Of a stretch of 64,000 nucleotides of DNA, positions 23,332 through 35,011 are shown in pieces. The stretch lies in the NCBI GenBank assembly GCA_003993805.1, contig RSEF01000004.1, positions 75,567,752 through 75,631,751 of the forward strand. The letters are read 5' to 3'. Every line of letters starts with the position of its first letter. Position 1 is the stretch's first letter. Made by a program: the position numbers and the translations under genes. The stretch is from Himantopus leucocephalus (Eukaryota; Chordata; Aves; Charadriiformes; Recurvirostridae). The notes beneath the pieces are model-generated. The model saw only the letters and a program-made list of their open reading frames with translations, did not search any database and was not told the origin of the DNA.

Positions 23332-23431
23332 NNNNNNNNNNNNNNNNNNNNNNNNNNNNNNNNNNNNNNNNNNNNNNNNNNNNNNNNNNNNNNNNNNNNN
23401 NNNNNNNNNNNNNNNNNNNNNNNNNNNNNNN
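23332..23431. other. Assembly gap (100 N)
   Basis: Exactly 100 undetermined bases, a common placeholder for a gap of unknown size. It begins inside CR1 ORF2, and the sequence after it shows no CR1. The missing stretch therefore should contain the rest of the reverse transcriptase and the 3' tail of the element, plus any unknown sequence. Confidence 0.97.
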
Positions 23432-26400
23432 GAATTCATCCCAATTGTTTGCATGGCGCTTTTGCATATAAAAAGTTGGCAACCACAGAAATGCCAAGGG
23501 AACATAATGTGATTCATGCTTTTATAACAAGTGCTATGAGGTAAGTTGACCTGATTACAGAATAGTGTATTTCTAGCTTTTCCTTCAGTTTTGGCAAACT
23601 CCCATAGGGGTTATAATTTTCATTTTCGTTCTTCACTGAAGAGGCCATATCTGACATGTAGATATTAATTATTATTACTTGTATTTTGATAACGTTAAAA
23701 GTCTCCACCAAGATCAACAGCTGTCACGATATACTCCTGTACATACAGCCATGTTTGTCCCAGACTAGCTTCAATTGTCCAAGAAAACTGGGTGGAAGGA
23801 TATTATGTACAAGCAGAAAAAACTTTGAGAGTTTACACGTGTCTTTAAACTACTTCTCCAGTCTTTAAACTACTTCTATAACTACTTGTATATGGAAAGA
23901 ACAAATTCACAAGGAATATAGCATAAAAATAAAAGTTGTATGAGAATTTCTGGCCGTTACCTGAGTTTCAGACCTTATGACTGGTTGTACTGTGTTATCT
24001 CCTGAATCACCTGTGCCTGTCATATATTTGACAATACACGTTTTGTCAAGTCAGACAGGCTTCCTTAGAAAGAAAGAGATGATGATATTATTGCCCAAGT
24101 AGGATTCTGTGTGTTTAATGTGGAGGTAGTCAAAGCTCTTTCAGGATCTTACAAAATACAATTCACGTGATGTTTTTCAGAAATTAGCTTTAGCTTGTTT
24201 ATATGAGTAAATGCATTTATAAATAAAGACATAAAGGCAAGTTGGTTTGCTTTTGAGAAATCTCAGGATTGTTTTAATGCCAGCTGCATCAATGAACTCC
24301 AGTAGATTTGAAAAGAAAAACTGTAATTACTGGATTACTTGGTGCTATAATATTCAATATTATGGTAATGAGGGATGAATTAAACATGCTATTGCTTTGA
24401 GGAACCCCTGCCTTCCAGATTTAACTTTGCAGAGGCTTTAATTGGGTATTTAGCAGAAGACAGTTGGATACCTACTAGGGCATTTACTAGTACTCTGACA
24501 ATATTTTGTCTAATCCTTTCTGCTTCCATACCCCAAAAGGTAGATGTGAGTCTTGCCCTCTACTCCCAAGCTGCATAGATGGAAAAAATAAGAGTAAACC
24601 CAGTTGTCATTTTGATGTGACCAATGCACTATAATAGAAATTGTTTTGATCTGTCAGCGTTATAAAAACCGTGCTTCAAGCAGGACAAATGTGGAGGTAA
24701 CTTTTTCAGTCCTTCCTCAGACAACGTTGATTTCTCTTATGGATAGCTGAAGATGGTGAACAGCAGAAATAGCGTGCTGGCTGGAAGTCTCTAGCAGGGG
24801 CAGCACTGCACTTTTCTCTTTCAAAGCTTTATCAATTTAAACGATATTTGCATACTCATTGGCCTGTTCAGAGTATTTGCTGTTTGCACATGCGCCCTGA
24901 TCTTCCCGTAGCTGATATGGGCAGTGTATGGTGTTCTACACAGCCTCCACAGTCACAGGTATGACAACGCTGCTTTGCAGTGGTGGTGGGCATGCATGGC
25001 ATGATATGCCCTGCCAGCCACCCCTCGAGGGCGGGCATTCTGCAGCACGTTTCTTTCTTGGTGGGAAACCAGTCAGCACGTTTCTTTTTTTTATTGTTAG
25101 GAAGACAAGGTCAAATACAGTTGGAGCAGGAAGTTCTGTGGTTTGTGGTGGTCTTTAGCTCCTTGGAAAGTTCATTCTGCAGATTCAGAGCTCTAAAAAA
25201 AAAGTTCTAACTTCTGCCCAAAAGAGTTTTTTCTTACCATGGTGGTTTCTGTACCTCAGAGGATTGTGGCTGAGAGCGCTGAAGCTGATCATAGTCTTCA
25301 CTATGCAACTCTCTTGTGGCCTTTTGTAGTGGCCAGGAAGGGTCTCAAAGATAAAGAGCCTCAACTATGCTTGAAATGCCACGGATGGCCAGGGCAGAGC
25401 GGAAGGGACAGGTCAGGTTCATTCATAGCAACCTGTGTTCTGCTACAATCTTCTGTAATATCTGGAGTTCGGTATGACATGCAGGGTGAATAAGATCACC
25501 TCCCCAGACCACAGTCATGGAGGGCGTCAGGCGGAGTTTTCTCACCAGGGAGGGCGTCTGGCAAATGCTCCCTGCAGAAGCTGCTCTGTGCGATTATCGT
25601 GAGTCAGGAGTTCAGAGCTACTACCGGATTACAGACTGATTTAGCCAATAGTGGGCTCATACTGTTAGCTGCTCTTCAAAAAATGTTTTCCTCCATTCAT
25701 CACAAACTTCTCTTTTACTGCAAGTCAACTTCAGACATCTGTTCTCGTACACAGAGAGGCTGCTGATCACAGCTAAGGTCAATACGCATTTTGATGTTGG
25801 TTTTAATAAGTGTATGTTTGAGAACCCTTTGCATACACTATTGTGTTTTTTCTTCATCGAGGCATGAATACAATGCTTGCTGGTATAGAAAAAAGTGCAT
25901 TAATTATGTGAAACACTGAGCCCAGCCCAAACATCAAAAGGACTTGTAGGTGCTCACCTTCCCACTGGAGGTTTGCTTGATGAACCCAGTGATCTGTGCT
26001 ATATTATGCATGACCATATTCTTTGTCCTTAACTTCTGCTGGTATGCATATATGTAATAGATCTGAAATCATTACAAGTCTCATATTCTTCCACAATTGC
26101 AAAATTCATGCTTCAGTTAAAAACCCCTCAATTCATATTAGAGATATTTTCATTATTTGTATATTTTGCTCTGGTAATCATAGAATGAGGAAGAAGTTGA
26201 ACCTTCAAGGAGAGGGAATGGAAAGAAGGATGGATTAGAGGTGGCAGGAGGTGAAGGAAAATAAAGGACTTTTATGTCTTTGTCTTCAAACAAAAGGTAA
26301 TTAATTTATATTTATTATAAGGATCCATGACAGATTTTAAATAAACTTTCACAATCTTGACAATAGCAGTATTTACCAAGTGGAGGGGCAGCCCCCATTT

Positions 26401-28879
26401 CTAACAAATTTAAGTCTACTTACAGTAGTGACTGCATTTCTCAGTTACCTGTTGTGACAATTTTGGGCACAAGACTTTCTGCTTTGTGTCTCCTAGGGGT
26501 TTGAAAAATTGCTGAATTAAACAATTAACAAAAGTGACCAGCAAAGTGACTCTGAGGTGTGGAAAAATCTCAAGTCTGACCACCACTTGGTGTTCGAGCC
26601 CTTTCTCCTGAGTTGCTGCTCAAGCTCAGAAGGGAAAAGGAGACTGAAGTGAAGAGAATATCTCTCTTTAGAAAATGCAACTTGTTGAAAATACTGTTCT
26701 GCATTGTTGACACTCTTTTAAGCACTAGCAGGGGGCAATGCTTTGGACTCATTTGTCTCTCTTTAACTGAAATTGTTGGTACGGTTGTGCCAGCATTAGC
26801 TGGTGAATTCTTCTAAGCAACATCAATTGGTGGCAATGACAACATTCCAGAAGGCTTATTTAAAATATAGAGTGTATTGTGTAATACTTTTTATTTGTCT
26901 GTTGCACAATCTATTTGCTGATACTTGTTTCTTTCCCTCCCTCTCTCTCCCCTAGGCTATCAAACAAAGCTGCCCAACCTTACACTCATCCATCAACCTC
27001 GAGTTATTAAGAGAATAACTGCAGAACATTTACAAGTGGATGGGATGGAGTGCTGGCTGCTTTTCAAGAACACAGAGTCAGTGCTACAAAAACTTTGCAA
27101 GATGGCAAATTTTCTCATGCTGCCTGTTCCTTGCTCTGCTAGGACCTGCTAGAAGGAATGGTTTCTTCAGTTTAGGGTAACTAACCTAGGTTGATGCCAA
27201 AACTGTTAATCATATCATATCTAGTACCAGATCATAATTTTATCTGAGTAAAATATCTTCTTTTTTTNTCACAAAGGCTTTGGGATGTATTGGAGGGAAG
27301 GAAGGGATGAGGGTAAGTGCAGACATCTGAGAGCTTGTGTTATGTGACTTTCTCAAGGATAGGATTAAATAATCCATGCGTGAAAGTTGAGGTTAAGAGA
27401 TTGTAAGTGTCTCACACCAGAAGTGTATCAAAATGAAGGTAAAATGGATCTTTTTCTCACTGATTAAAAGACAGAGGATGTGATGGAGTGGAGTTGCCAT
27501 GTAATAATCTAAGAATCTGATCAGCAACTCAGGGTGTGCACAAAGACATCTAAGCTAGTGCGGTACAATTTACTCCCACAGCTTGAGGAGCTGGGAAACA
27601 CAGTGCAGAGGCTCCATGCAAGCCAGCACCGAACCAGAAGCGATATAGCCCTGAGTGCTACGCCAGCTGAACATGATTATTCTGCCTCTCAGTCCCACTT
27701 GGCATATCTGCACCGTACTTTGCTGTGCTGTGTGGACTCGCCAAATCAGCTCAGTGCTAGCTTGGGGAACTCTGCATCATGTTCTCTTCAATGTAAATGC
27801 ACCCTTGGAAATTAAGCTAATCTGTTTGACTTCTAGAGGAGTAAGAGAATGCTTCCTGGCTAGCCAACATTGCTCTAATTAAGTGGGACTGTGGGAAGAA
27901 CAAAACATGTCAGTCTGTACAGTGACTTTCCAGACAACAGTATCCTGACAGGCACTGGGAAGCTCATCCCTTTGAGCATCCTTTATTCTGTTCAGTGAAA
28001 AGCTTCAGGTTCTACTTTGCTGGTTTAGATGCTTGCAAATCCAGAGACCAGCAAACAGTTAAGAAGTTGTTTAGACAGAGCAGTCAGCTGTCAGGAGCTG
28101 CCACTGGGCACAGGGTGATTTGGGGAGAGGCTCTGGAGCCCAGAGAAGCAGCCAGCACAGTCAGCCTTAGTGGGAGGCACACAGACAAACTCACGTAGAT
28201 AGCTCTTTTGTTGTGGGTCCATTTTCTCTGCCTTGCCTTTGTTCTAAGTAGATCAGGCTCTGCTTTAGCAAGGCTGTTTGGTGATGGGCACCGCTCTGCT
28301 CCTGGAGGCAGAAGAACTGAAGATGAGTCAGGACCATGAGGTCATCCTGGCTGACCACAGGGAACCAGAGCCTGGGATAGTCACGGGGCTCCGTGGCAGG
28401 AGACGTGGAAGCTGGGGGCCTGCACCGGGCGAGGGGGCATCTGATGAGATCGGGAATGTAATTTGCACAAGGTATAAACCTGCAGTTAAAAATTCTTCTT
28501 TCCTGTGTCAGTTCAGGAATTGGCCACAATCTTTTGTTTATAGTCCCCGGTAAATTTGGCATGTCAGAGGGCATTTAATATCAGGAAAAGTAGCATAGTT
28601 ACACAACTAAAATATGACTAATTTTCAGCAGCTCCCACACTGTCTGTGCTTTGTCCACTCAATAACAACACTGCTTGGTGACTCCACCCTGCATGCAATT
28701 AGATGGCTTTTACCAGTCTGCTTCATGTTGTGAAGGTCCTCAGCAACAGCAGCCCAGAGAGTAATGTTAGGGAACAGTTACCAAAGTCGTGAGGAAATAT
28801 CACAAATTGAGCCACAAATGCATGAAACACAGAGGGTAAATTCCTGTGATAGCCTATACACAGGAGGGAACCTGAATGA
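23432..28879. other. Unique AT-leaning non-coding sequence
   Basis: No gene is supported; frames are at most 127 codons. Local features are a 20-bp imperfect tandem duplication at 23841-23880 (unit begins GTCTTTAAAC), an 8-bp-arm inverted repeat ATAATATT/AATATTAT at 24347-24363, and a lone N in a T-run at 27268. A strong splice-acceptor-like tract ends in CCTAG at 26951-26955. No repeat family is recognised, apart from a doubtful CR1-tail-like AATCATAGAATG at about 26177. Confidence 0.5.
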
Positions 28880-29757
28880 AAATCAATGGTTCCTCTCCCT
28901 CTAGCTGCCCTCTTCTCTCTCCTTTTGTCAGTTCATTTCATATCCTCCCTCTGACTTTTCTTTCTACTGCATGTTGCTGTGATGCACATCACACCTGGTA
29001 CCTCCCAGCCTTCGCACCCCCCAGCCTTGCCTTCTGGGTCTCCTCTTCTCCCACTCTTGGTATCGGTGACTTGTATTTTCATCCTGAGACCTGATCTATC
29101 TCATTAATTAGGCTTCCTTCTGCTTTCACTCTCTCCTGATGTGACCTTCAACTCTGGCTCAACACTTTTAATAAAATCCCTCATTATCAACCTAGTATTC
29201 ATCAAGTACATTTCCCTTCCTCTTGTTTATTTCTCCTTCAGCACTGCCCTTATCCTTTGCTTTATTATTTGGTTCTTGCACTATTCCCAGGCCATGAATT
29301 GCCTCAAAACCTTCTTTGATCTACCACTTCAATGCTTCTCTCTGAGCTTCCGTGCTGCACTGATACCCTGAGTGCTCGCTATAACCCCGATTGTGGTCTA
29401 AGGAACAGTGTTGTCACATGAAGAAGCACTGAACGTTCATAGAAGTTAACCCTGACTTTAGGGACAATTTCCAGTCCCTTGCTGGCCTATCTGGCTCAGA
29501 GAAAAATCAAGTACCAGTTGTCTACTGTCAAATCTTTCTTCTGTATGTTATTTCAGGGCTATCCCTCAGCAAAACATTCCTGCCTTTTTCCCTAAAATAC
29601 TGAGAAAGTACTCCCATTATATTGATTCTTCTGTTCACTCTTTGATTCCTAGGGCAAATGATCTGCCCAAGCAGCCCAAGAGAAATCCCCTCCTGGGTTA
29701 GCACCTACCCAAGGACCACCTTCTTCGACCTCACTTCTCTGCACTCTTCCCTTGTCA
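28880..29757. other. Pyrimidine-rich, strand-skewed stretch
   Basis: The plus strand is persistently rich in C and T (CTCC, TTCT, CCTT words) for nearly 900 bases, with few purine runs. Frames across it translate to Ser/Leu/Phe/Pro-rich peptides, which is the direct result of the skew rather than evidence of a protein. It is not a simple repeat. It could be transcription-associated skew or an old pyrimidine-rich repeat. Confidence 0.5.
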
Positions 29758-29817
29758 TCTTGTCAACCAGCTTCATGCTATCATCTNGTCTTGTCAACCA
29801 GTTTCATGCTATCATCT
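29758..29817 (+). repeat. 29-bp direct duplication split by one N
   Basis: Positions 29758-29786 and 29789-29817 are identical except for one C/T difference; a lone N at 29787 and one G separate them. The arrangement matches the N-centred duplications at 7915-8314 and 52069-52271, suggesting unmerged overlapping contig ends rather than biology. Confidence 0.85.
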
Positions 29818-31581
29818 CCCACGTTGCAACCAGTGGCAAGCTCCTTGCTAAATTTTATAAAACTGCTTTCTTACAAATTATTCCTTGTACTTCTCCCTTT
29901 GTTGCCGTTGCCTCAAAAACAGTCCCATGCACCAATGCCTAGGAAGGCAGAGAGGCTTATTCTTTTCAGGACAAGCCGTGCCAGGCCAAAAGAGAGCAGC
30001 ACAGTTTGTTTTGTTCTTTGAAATTCTTAGTATATCAAAAGGATCTTATACTGATGCTATTTTCTGTTTATTTGTATTTCCGCTCTCCCCATAGTTTTTC
30101 CCATCTTCCCCTTCCCTATGAGGTCCAGAGGCTTTATCATTGCATCCCATATGGGCCAAATCATGCCGACAGCCGAGAGGTGTGGTGGAGTCTAATCTGG
30201 GTCACACAACTTTCACTCGTGTATCTAGGCCATCCAGTCCTTAGTTATTTCAGGTAATGAGTTCAAGATAAATCTCCAAGCCATTAAGAAGACGATATCG
30301 GTTGCTGCTGTGTTGTTTTCTCTGTGAACAGAATTCCTAGGAGCATTGATTTCCAAGCTGATATGAGTGAGTAGTTCTTTTTTTTTTTCATTGTCTCATA
30401 GGCTAGAGCAGTCACTTTCCATGCCAAACCAGGAACGGTTGCAAGAATTTTTGACAGAAGGACCATTCACATAAAATAAATGCATCAGGCATCTGTAAGA
30501 AACAGAGTAGACCATTCTTGAAAGCAAAAACTCTCAGCTGACATGTTGGCTGGAATTAAAAGTCCTGTTGTGTGGTGCTGAAAAACTTCAACAACCCTCC
30601 ACTGAAAGTTATTTAGGAGAAAACAAGGTTCCAGTTCTCTTTCTCCCTCCCTCATTTTTAAGGTGAATTTAATTGTGTTAGAGGGAGCAAAACTGAGAAC
30701 ATGATGATAGAATGACCCAGCGCTTTTTATGAGATTGCAAACCCCACCTTGCTGCCTATTGTTGGTGGGCACAATCCATCCTCAAAGAGCTGGTTTCTAC
30801 AGGTCACCATCAGAGTGGTAAACTCACAGTCACTTACCGTCACTATCAAACTAAGCGCGTTAGAATCATGAAACACTTGAACATAAAAGCATAAATCTTG
30901 ATTTGCCGTCACCAGCCCCCTGAAGTGGCTGGCGCTGGCAGAACAGCTCTTCTGAAACTGCAGACCAGCTGCTCAGCTAGTGTAAATCAGCACAGGACGT
31001 TGTGAAGTGGAAAAACATTGGTACTGCTTAAAGGTTGTTTTAAAGAGATCAGTGAGTAACTAAATGTTTAACGTGCCCACTGGGAAGCGTATAAAACGAG
31101 TCTAATTTGCAGAAAAGAAGATTTAAATTATATATAAAAACCCCATAATCTAGTGGCTTAGCACCAGGCAGGCGATGTTGCAAATCTTCACTGGAGGTTT
31201 GTGAGAACTGATTAGACCAACATCTGTCACACATGGATGGATTCTGCTCCGGCGCAGGGGCTGAACTGAACGGGCTCTGGAGATCTCTTCAGTGCTTGCA
31301 CAGCACGAAGGAATGGACCTCAGTGTTGAAACAGTTATGGGATTTGGAAAACACCTTTGGCTCCCGGCTTCCTGCTCAGGACAGGCCAGGAGATTTGCAA
31401 ATCGGTTCAGTCCCAGGTGTTAACCTCCGTGTTACCCAGCCCAAGTTTCTCAGCCTGCACTTGACTTCTGAGCACAGCTGGGAGAGGAGGCAGGCACTGC
31501 GCTTAAATCATTCCAGCAAATTCACTAGCAAATTTTAAATCATTCCAGTAAAATTTTAATATTCCTTTTCCTGCTAAAATG
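29818..31581. other. Unique non-coding sequence
   Basis: No gene, repeat family or RNA recognised. Splice-like words exist (pyrimidine tract ending CCCCATAG at about 30087-30094 and CAG|GTAATG at about 30251), but no supported exon. Frames are at most about 101 codons. Confidence 0.5.
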
Positions 31582-31712
31582 AGCTATAGCAGCTATTTAA
31601 CTATGTTGTAGTTAACTATACTATATAAGTATCTAGTTATTACTGTATACCTATATAAAATATAGTTATAAAACCGTATACTGTAATTACCCATTAAGTA
31701 GCTATGGCAGCT
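31582..31712. repeat. AT-rich nested inverted repeats between direct repeats
   Basis: AGCTATAGCAGCT (31582-31594) and AGCTATGGCAGCT (31700-31712) are near-identical direct repeats bracketing about 105 bases of very AT-rich sequence. Inside are TTAACTA/TAGTTAA (7-bp arms, 5-nt spacer) and CTATAT/ATATAG (6-bp arms, 3-nt spacer). The bracketing repeats resemble a target-site duplication, but the inner ends are not clear terminal inverted repeats. Chance or a fragile AT-rich site are the alternatives. Confidence 0.55.
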
Positions 31713-32606
31713 TTGTGTGGATTTTTTTCAGAAGGCATTTTATAGAGTTAAAGCAATGGGAAGGCTTCTGTTTGCTTCAGTGGAAAACACATCAGAATTA
31801 AAGCGAGAATATTAGTGTATTTTGACATAAATTAATTTCAAGAATAAGTGGTAGGCACAGCAGAGGCTTAATGGTATCATGTAACTGGAATTCACCATGT
31901 ATGCTTTTCCAGTGGATTTTGCTAAGCATGTTACAGTAAGAAAGATATTATTCAATATTAGTCTGTCCTTTGACATTTGTTCTAAGAGGTTATGGGTGTT
32001 TTAGTAGTGCATGAGGCACGTTTTAGTGGCGCTGCTGTCAGATAGCCTCTCTTCTGTGGGATTCTCCTCGCTGGTTTGCCCAGTCTTCTGCGTTGTGTGC
32101 AGTTTAAGGATCAGTATGAGAAGAGGGACAGGACAATTTGAGAAGAGCATCGTAGTTCCTCCAGATCCTTGTGTTGTTCAGGTCACTTGAGTGGAATTGT
32201 TTTGAGGCAGGAAAACGCTTGACCAAACAGCACAGTTGAGACTGAGACCAGGCTTGCGCAAGGGTGTTTCTCACATTATGCCTGCGGGATGGGTTGCACA
32301 GGTACCTGCGGTCTCAGGGGCACTTTCCAAGGCCTGAGGCGGGAGGGATGGGGAGACCACACTGCTTGTGCACAAGGAAAAGAGCAGGCCAGATCCCTTG
32401 TGAAGCTTAGAGGGAAGCCTCCCACTCCTCCACTAGTGATCAAGGCCAGGTNAAGTGTCTGCGTGCTGTGTGACACCCAGAGGAAGACCAATGAGGGGAG
32501 AAATGGCGCCCATCGTGAGCACCCAGAAAACGTAATGTAGATTCCTGGGTTTACAGGGAGGCACTTGACCCTGTGTTTTTTGAGGTTTTAAAAAGGATCC
32601 TATTGA
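31713..32606. other. Unique non-coding sequence
   Basis: Nothing recognisable as a gene or repeat family. A lone N is at 32452 without flanking duplication. The first 300 bases are AT-balanced and free of low-complexity runs. Confidence 0.5.
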
Positions 32607-32707
32607 TAGTTGAACCTGGCATTTTTCTGCTAGGTGGTTATACCACCAACAGTGCAACATAAATTGCCAGGCCAGTTAACATTCAACTACCAGTTAACAT
32701 TCAACTA
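32607..32707. repeat. Long imperfect hairpin plus 18-bp tandem duplication
   Basis: Nested complementary arms run from outside inward. TAGTTGAA (32607-32614) pairs with TTCAACTA (32682-32689). CCTGGCATTTT (32615-32625) pairs with AAATTGCCAGG (32661-32671, 10 of 11). CTG (32627-32629) pairs with CAG (32650-32652), and GGTGGT (32633-32638) with ACCACC (32642-32647) around a 3-nt loop. The right side has extra unpaired stretches of 8 and 10 bases. Directly following, an 18-bp unit beginning CCAGTTAAC is perfectly repeated twice (32672-32689 and 32690-32707). It could be the relic of a hairpin-forming transposon or a structured RNA. Confidence 0.6.
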
Positions 32708-34727
32708 CCTGTTGGTGTTTTGGGGGACGAGTCTACAGGATGGCAGAGCCAGCTGGGGACCAGATGCACTTACTGGGTTAGGAAGAGTGTCACCCAGGCG
32801 CAGCTCTGCTGCTTGCAGAGCCAGCTCCGGTCTGGCAGCAGTTTCACTGCAGCTGAATTGCAGAGTTTGAGGAAAAAATTAAGCAGCACAGCTAAACCGA
32901 GCTCCCTGGCTTTAAATGGGGCAGTCCTGCTCCTCCTGCCTTCCTCCCCTCTCACCCTCCCAGTCAACCCCACCCTCTTCATTTCCATCCTGGTAATAAT
33001 GAAGCCTTTACCTGAAGGAGCCGACTACGTGCAGAGCCACCTCAGGTCCCCTCTCTTGCTTCCCGGGGAACCAGGACTGCAGAGCAGGCACACTCACCTC
33101 TGGCATCGCTGGCGTTAAGCCCACCATGGTAAATCCAGCCAGGTCGCTGAGCACTGACGAGAAGAGTGTGCTTCAGAAAAACTTGACGTGCTTTGCAGTG
33201 GGATAAGTAGGTTTGTTATCTCTGGCCATGTGCCAGTGTTGTTAGCGGTCTGTTGTTTCTGGGTAACACTATCTGGATGTCCCTGTGTCACCCTCTCCAA
33301 CACCTTTATTATATGGTTTCTGCCATTGTCTGGGGTGTTCCAGCCCTTCTGTTTCATCCCACAATTCTTCTGAATTGTGCATTTCTCCTCAATGTATACT
33401 GTACCATTTCAAAGGAGGAAAAATCAGTTTTTACTCTGTCCTTGTAATTTCTAGTTGCAGCCACACAGGGTAGAGTACAGTAGATTGTCATCTTATGGCC
33501 TTCAATAGTAAGAGAGAACTATTCATGGTACTTTTTGTACCATTAGGAGTTCCTCACTGAGAAAGAAGCACATGGAGATTCAGAATATTTTTAAAAGTGG
33601 GACACTGGAAGAGGAAACTGTGCAGTAGGAGTCTGGGTCTGAGAAAACGCTATAGCTGATTTTAATTTAAATGAGATTTTTCTGAAATTTGATTTTTTAA
33701 AGTAAAAATCTTTCCAAAGCCATATCAGTTGTGTCACGAGTGGCAGGCAAAGTAACTGAAGTAGGCACACATCATGCTCTGTGACAAGGTGATTAGGTAA
33801 TTTCCTAGACTAAGATCCTGACTCATTGACTACTTTGCTGTAATCTAAGTGTTCAAGGATGGAAGGATTTGTAAGTGAGCAGAACAAAAGAAAATTGTAT
33901 GGGGGATAATGGAAGACCAATGCTCTACTTCCAACCCACAAGTGCCTTCCAAAGTGGAAAAGCAAGAGGCTTGGTCTGCAAATAGATGTCTATACACTTT
34001 TGACAGAAGAATTATTTGAAAGATACTATTTTTGTCTCTGAAGAACAAAAGAAAAAAAAAAACAGATTTCAATACTTAAACATGGCCACAAACAACTTAG
34101 GTGGCGCTTTTGGTTCATGCTAATCTTGTCATGGGGTTGCAGTAATGCTCCATTGGAACAAGTCTGGAGACAGTAAAAAAGAAGTGATAGCACATGGTGT
34201 GTATGGCAGAAGGCAAAGACGAAGCTGGTAGAGGAAGTCTGGGGTGAAAAGCTGCAGGAGGCAGAGGAGGTTGGGGTTTTGCTCAGCCTAGATGTGAGAT
34301 TGTTTCTGTCTGAGTGATTCACCAACTCCTTGGGGTCCCTCTGAAGCAGTCTGTGGATCATGTGGGCCGCTCTAGCAATTGCGGTGCCAGGACTGCCTCT
34401 GCTCACACAACTAGAGCGTGTCTGGGAAGTACCAGCCCTGCCACACACATATAGATCAGCTCTGCTGAGGGACAATGTATGGGCAGAAAACGCCCACTGA
34501 AAAAAGTGCATGGGCAGCCTGGGCAGAAGGGCACCATGGCAGGATAGAAAGGACAGTAGGAGAGAGTGTTTAGCAGGAGAGAGAAGAAATGGCATTCGGG
34601 ACTTTGAGGCGGCACCATGATGCCCAAAACACATATCAAGCAGAGCACTGGATGTGAGCATGAAAGCCCAAAGAAGCTGTAGGTGGGTAAACTGGCTGTG
34701 TCACCAGGCTTGAGGTTCAGAAAGGGG
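32708..34727. other. Unique non-coding sequence
   Basis: No supported gene. A 211-codon minus-strand frame (34026-34661) is among the longest in the window but has no domain, and its Ser/Leu/His/Cys-rich composition is unremarkable. No repeat family recognised. Confidence 0.45.
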
Positions 34728-35011
34728 CGTCAGGCGCCTCCGAAGCAGCAGTGCAAGAAGACTCTGTGCAGCTGCTCCCAAAACGCATGGCTGCCTGCGC
34801 TCACAAGGGAGGTCCTGGCGTGCCCTGGGCACCTCTGGCTCTGCTTCGCTGCTCGGCCAGAAGTGCCGCAGCCCACATGGCTCTGTGCCCGGATGCCGGG
34901 AAGGGCGGGATGCGGGAAGCTGGCAGCTCCCAGCCCCCCTCCCTCGGGGCCTGTCCCACCGCCTGTTCCCAGAGCACACCTAACGCCCACGGACGGCGTT
35001 CGGCTGCCTGC
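34728..35011. promoter_or_regulatory. CpG-island-like patch
   Basis: By hand count there are about 20 CpG dinucleotides in 284 bases, with G+C near 68 percent over 34741-35010. That gives an observed/expected CpG of roughly 0.6, borderline for a CpG island and the strongest in the window. The longest plus-strand frame (34683-35429, 248 codons) runs through it, and a 211-codon minus-strand frame begins 21 bases to its left. In vertebrates such patches often mark promoters or enhancers, but no TATA box or other core promoter word is obvious. A GC-rich chance patch remains possible. Confidence 0.4.

Noticed and set aside
26170..26230. AATCATAGAATG resembling the complement of a CR1 tail
   Set aside because: Only about a dozen bases match and the following sequence does not continue convincingly as CR1.
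34026..34661. 211-codon minus-strand open frame
   Set aside because: No domain, and frames of about this length are plausible by chance in 64 kb. Kept only as context for the CpG patch.
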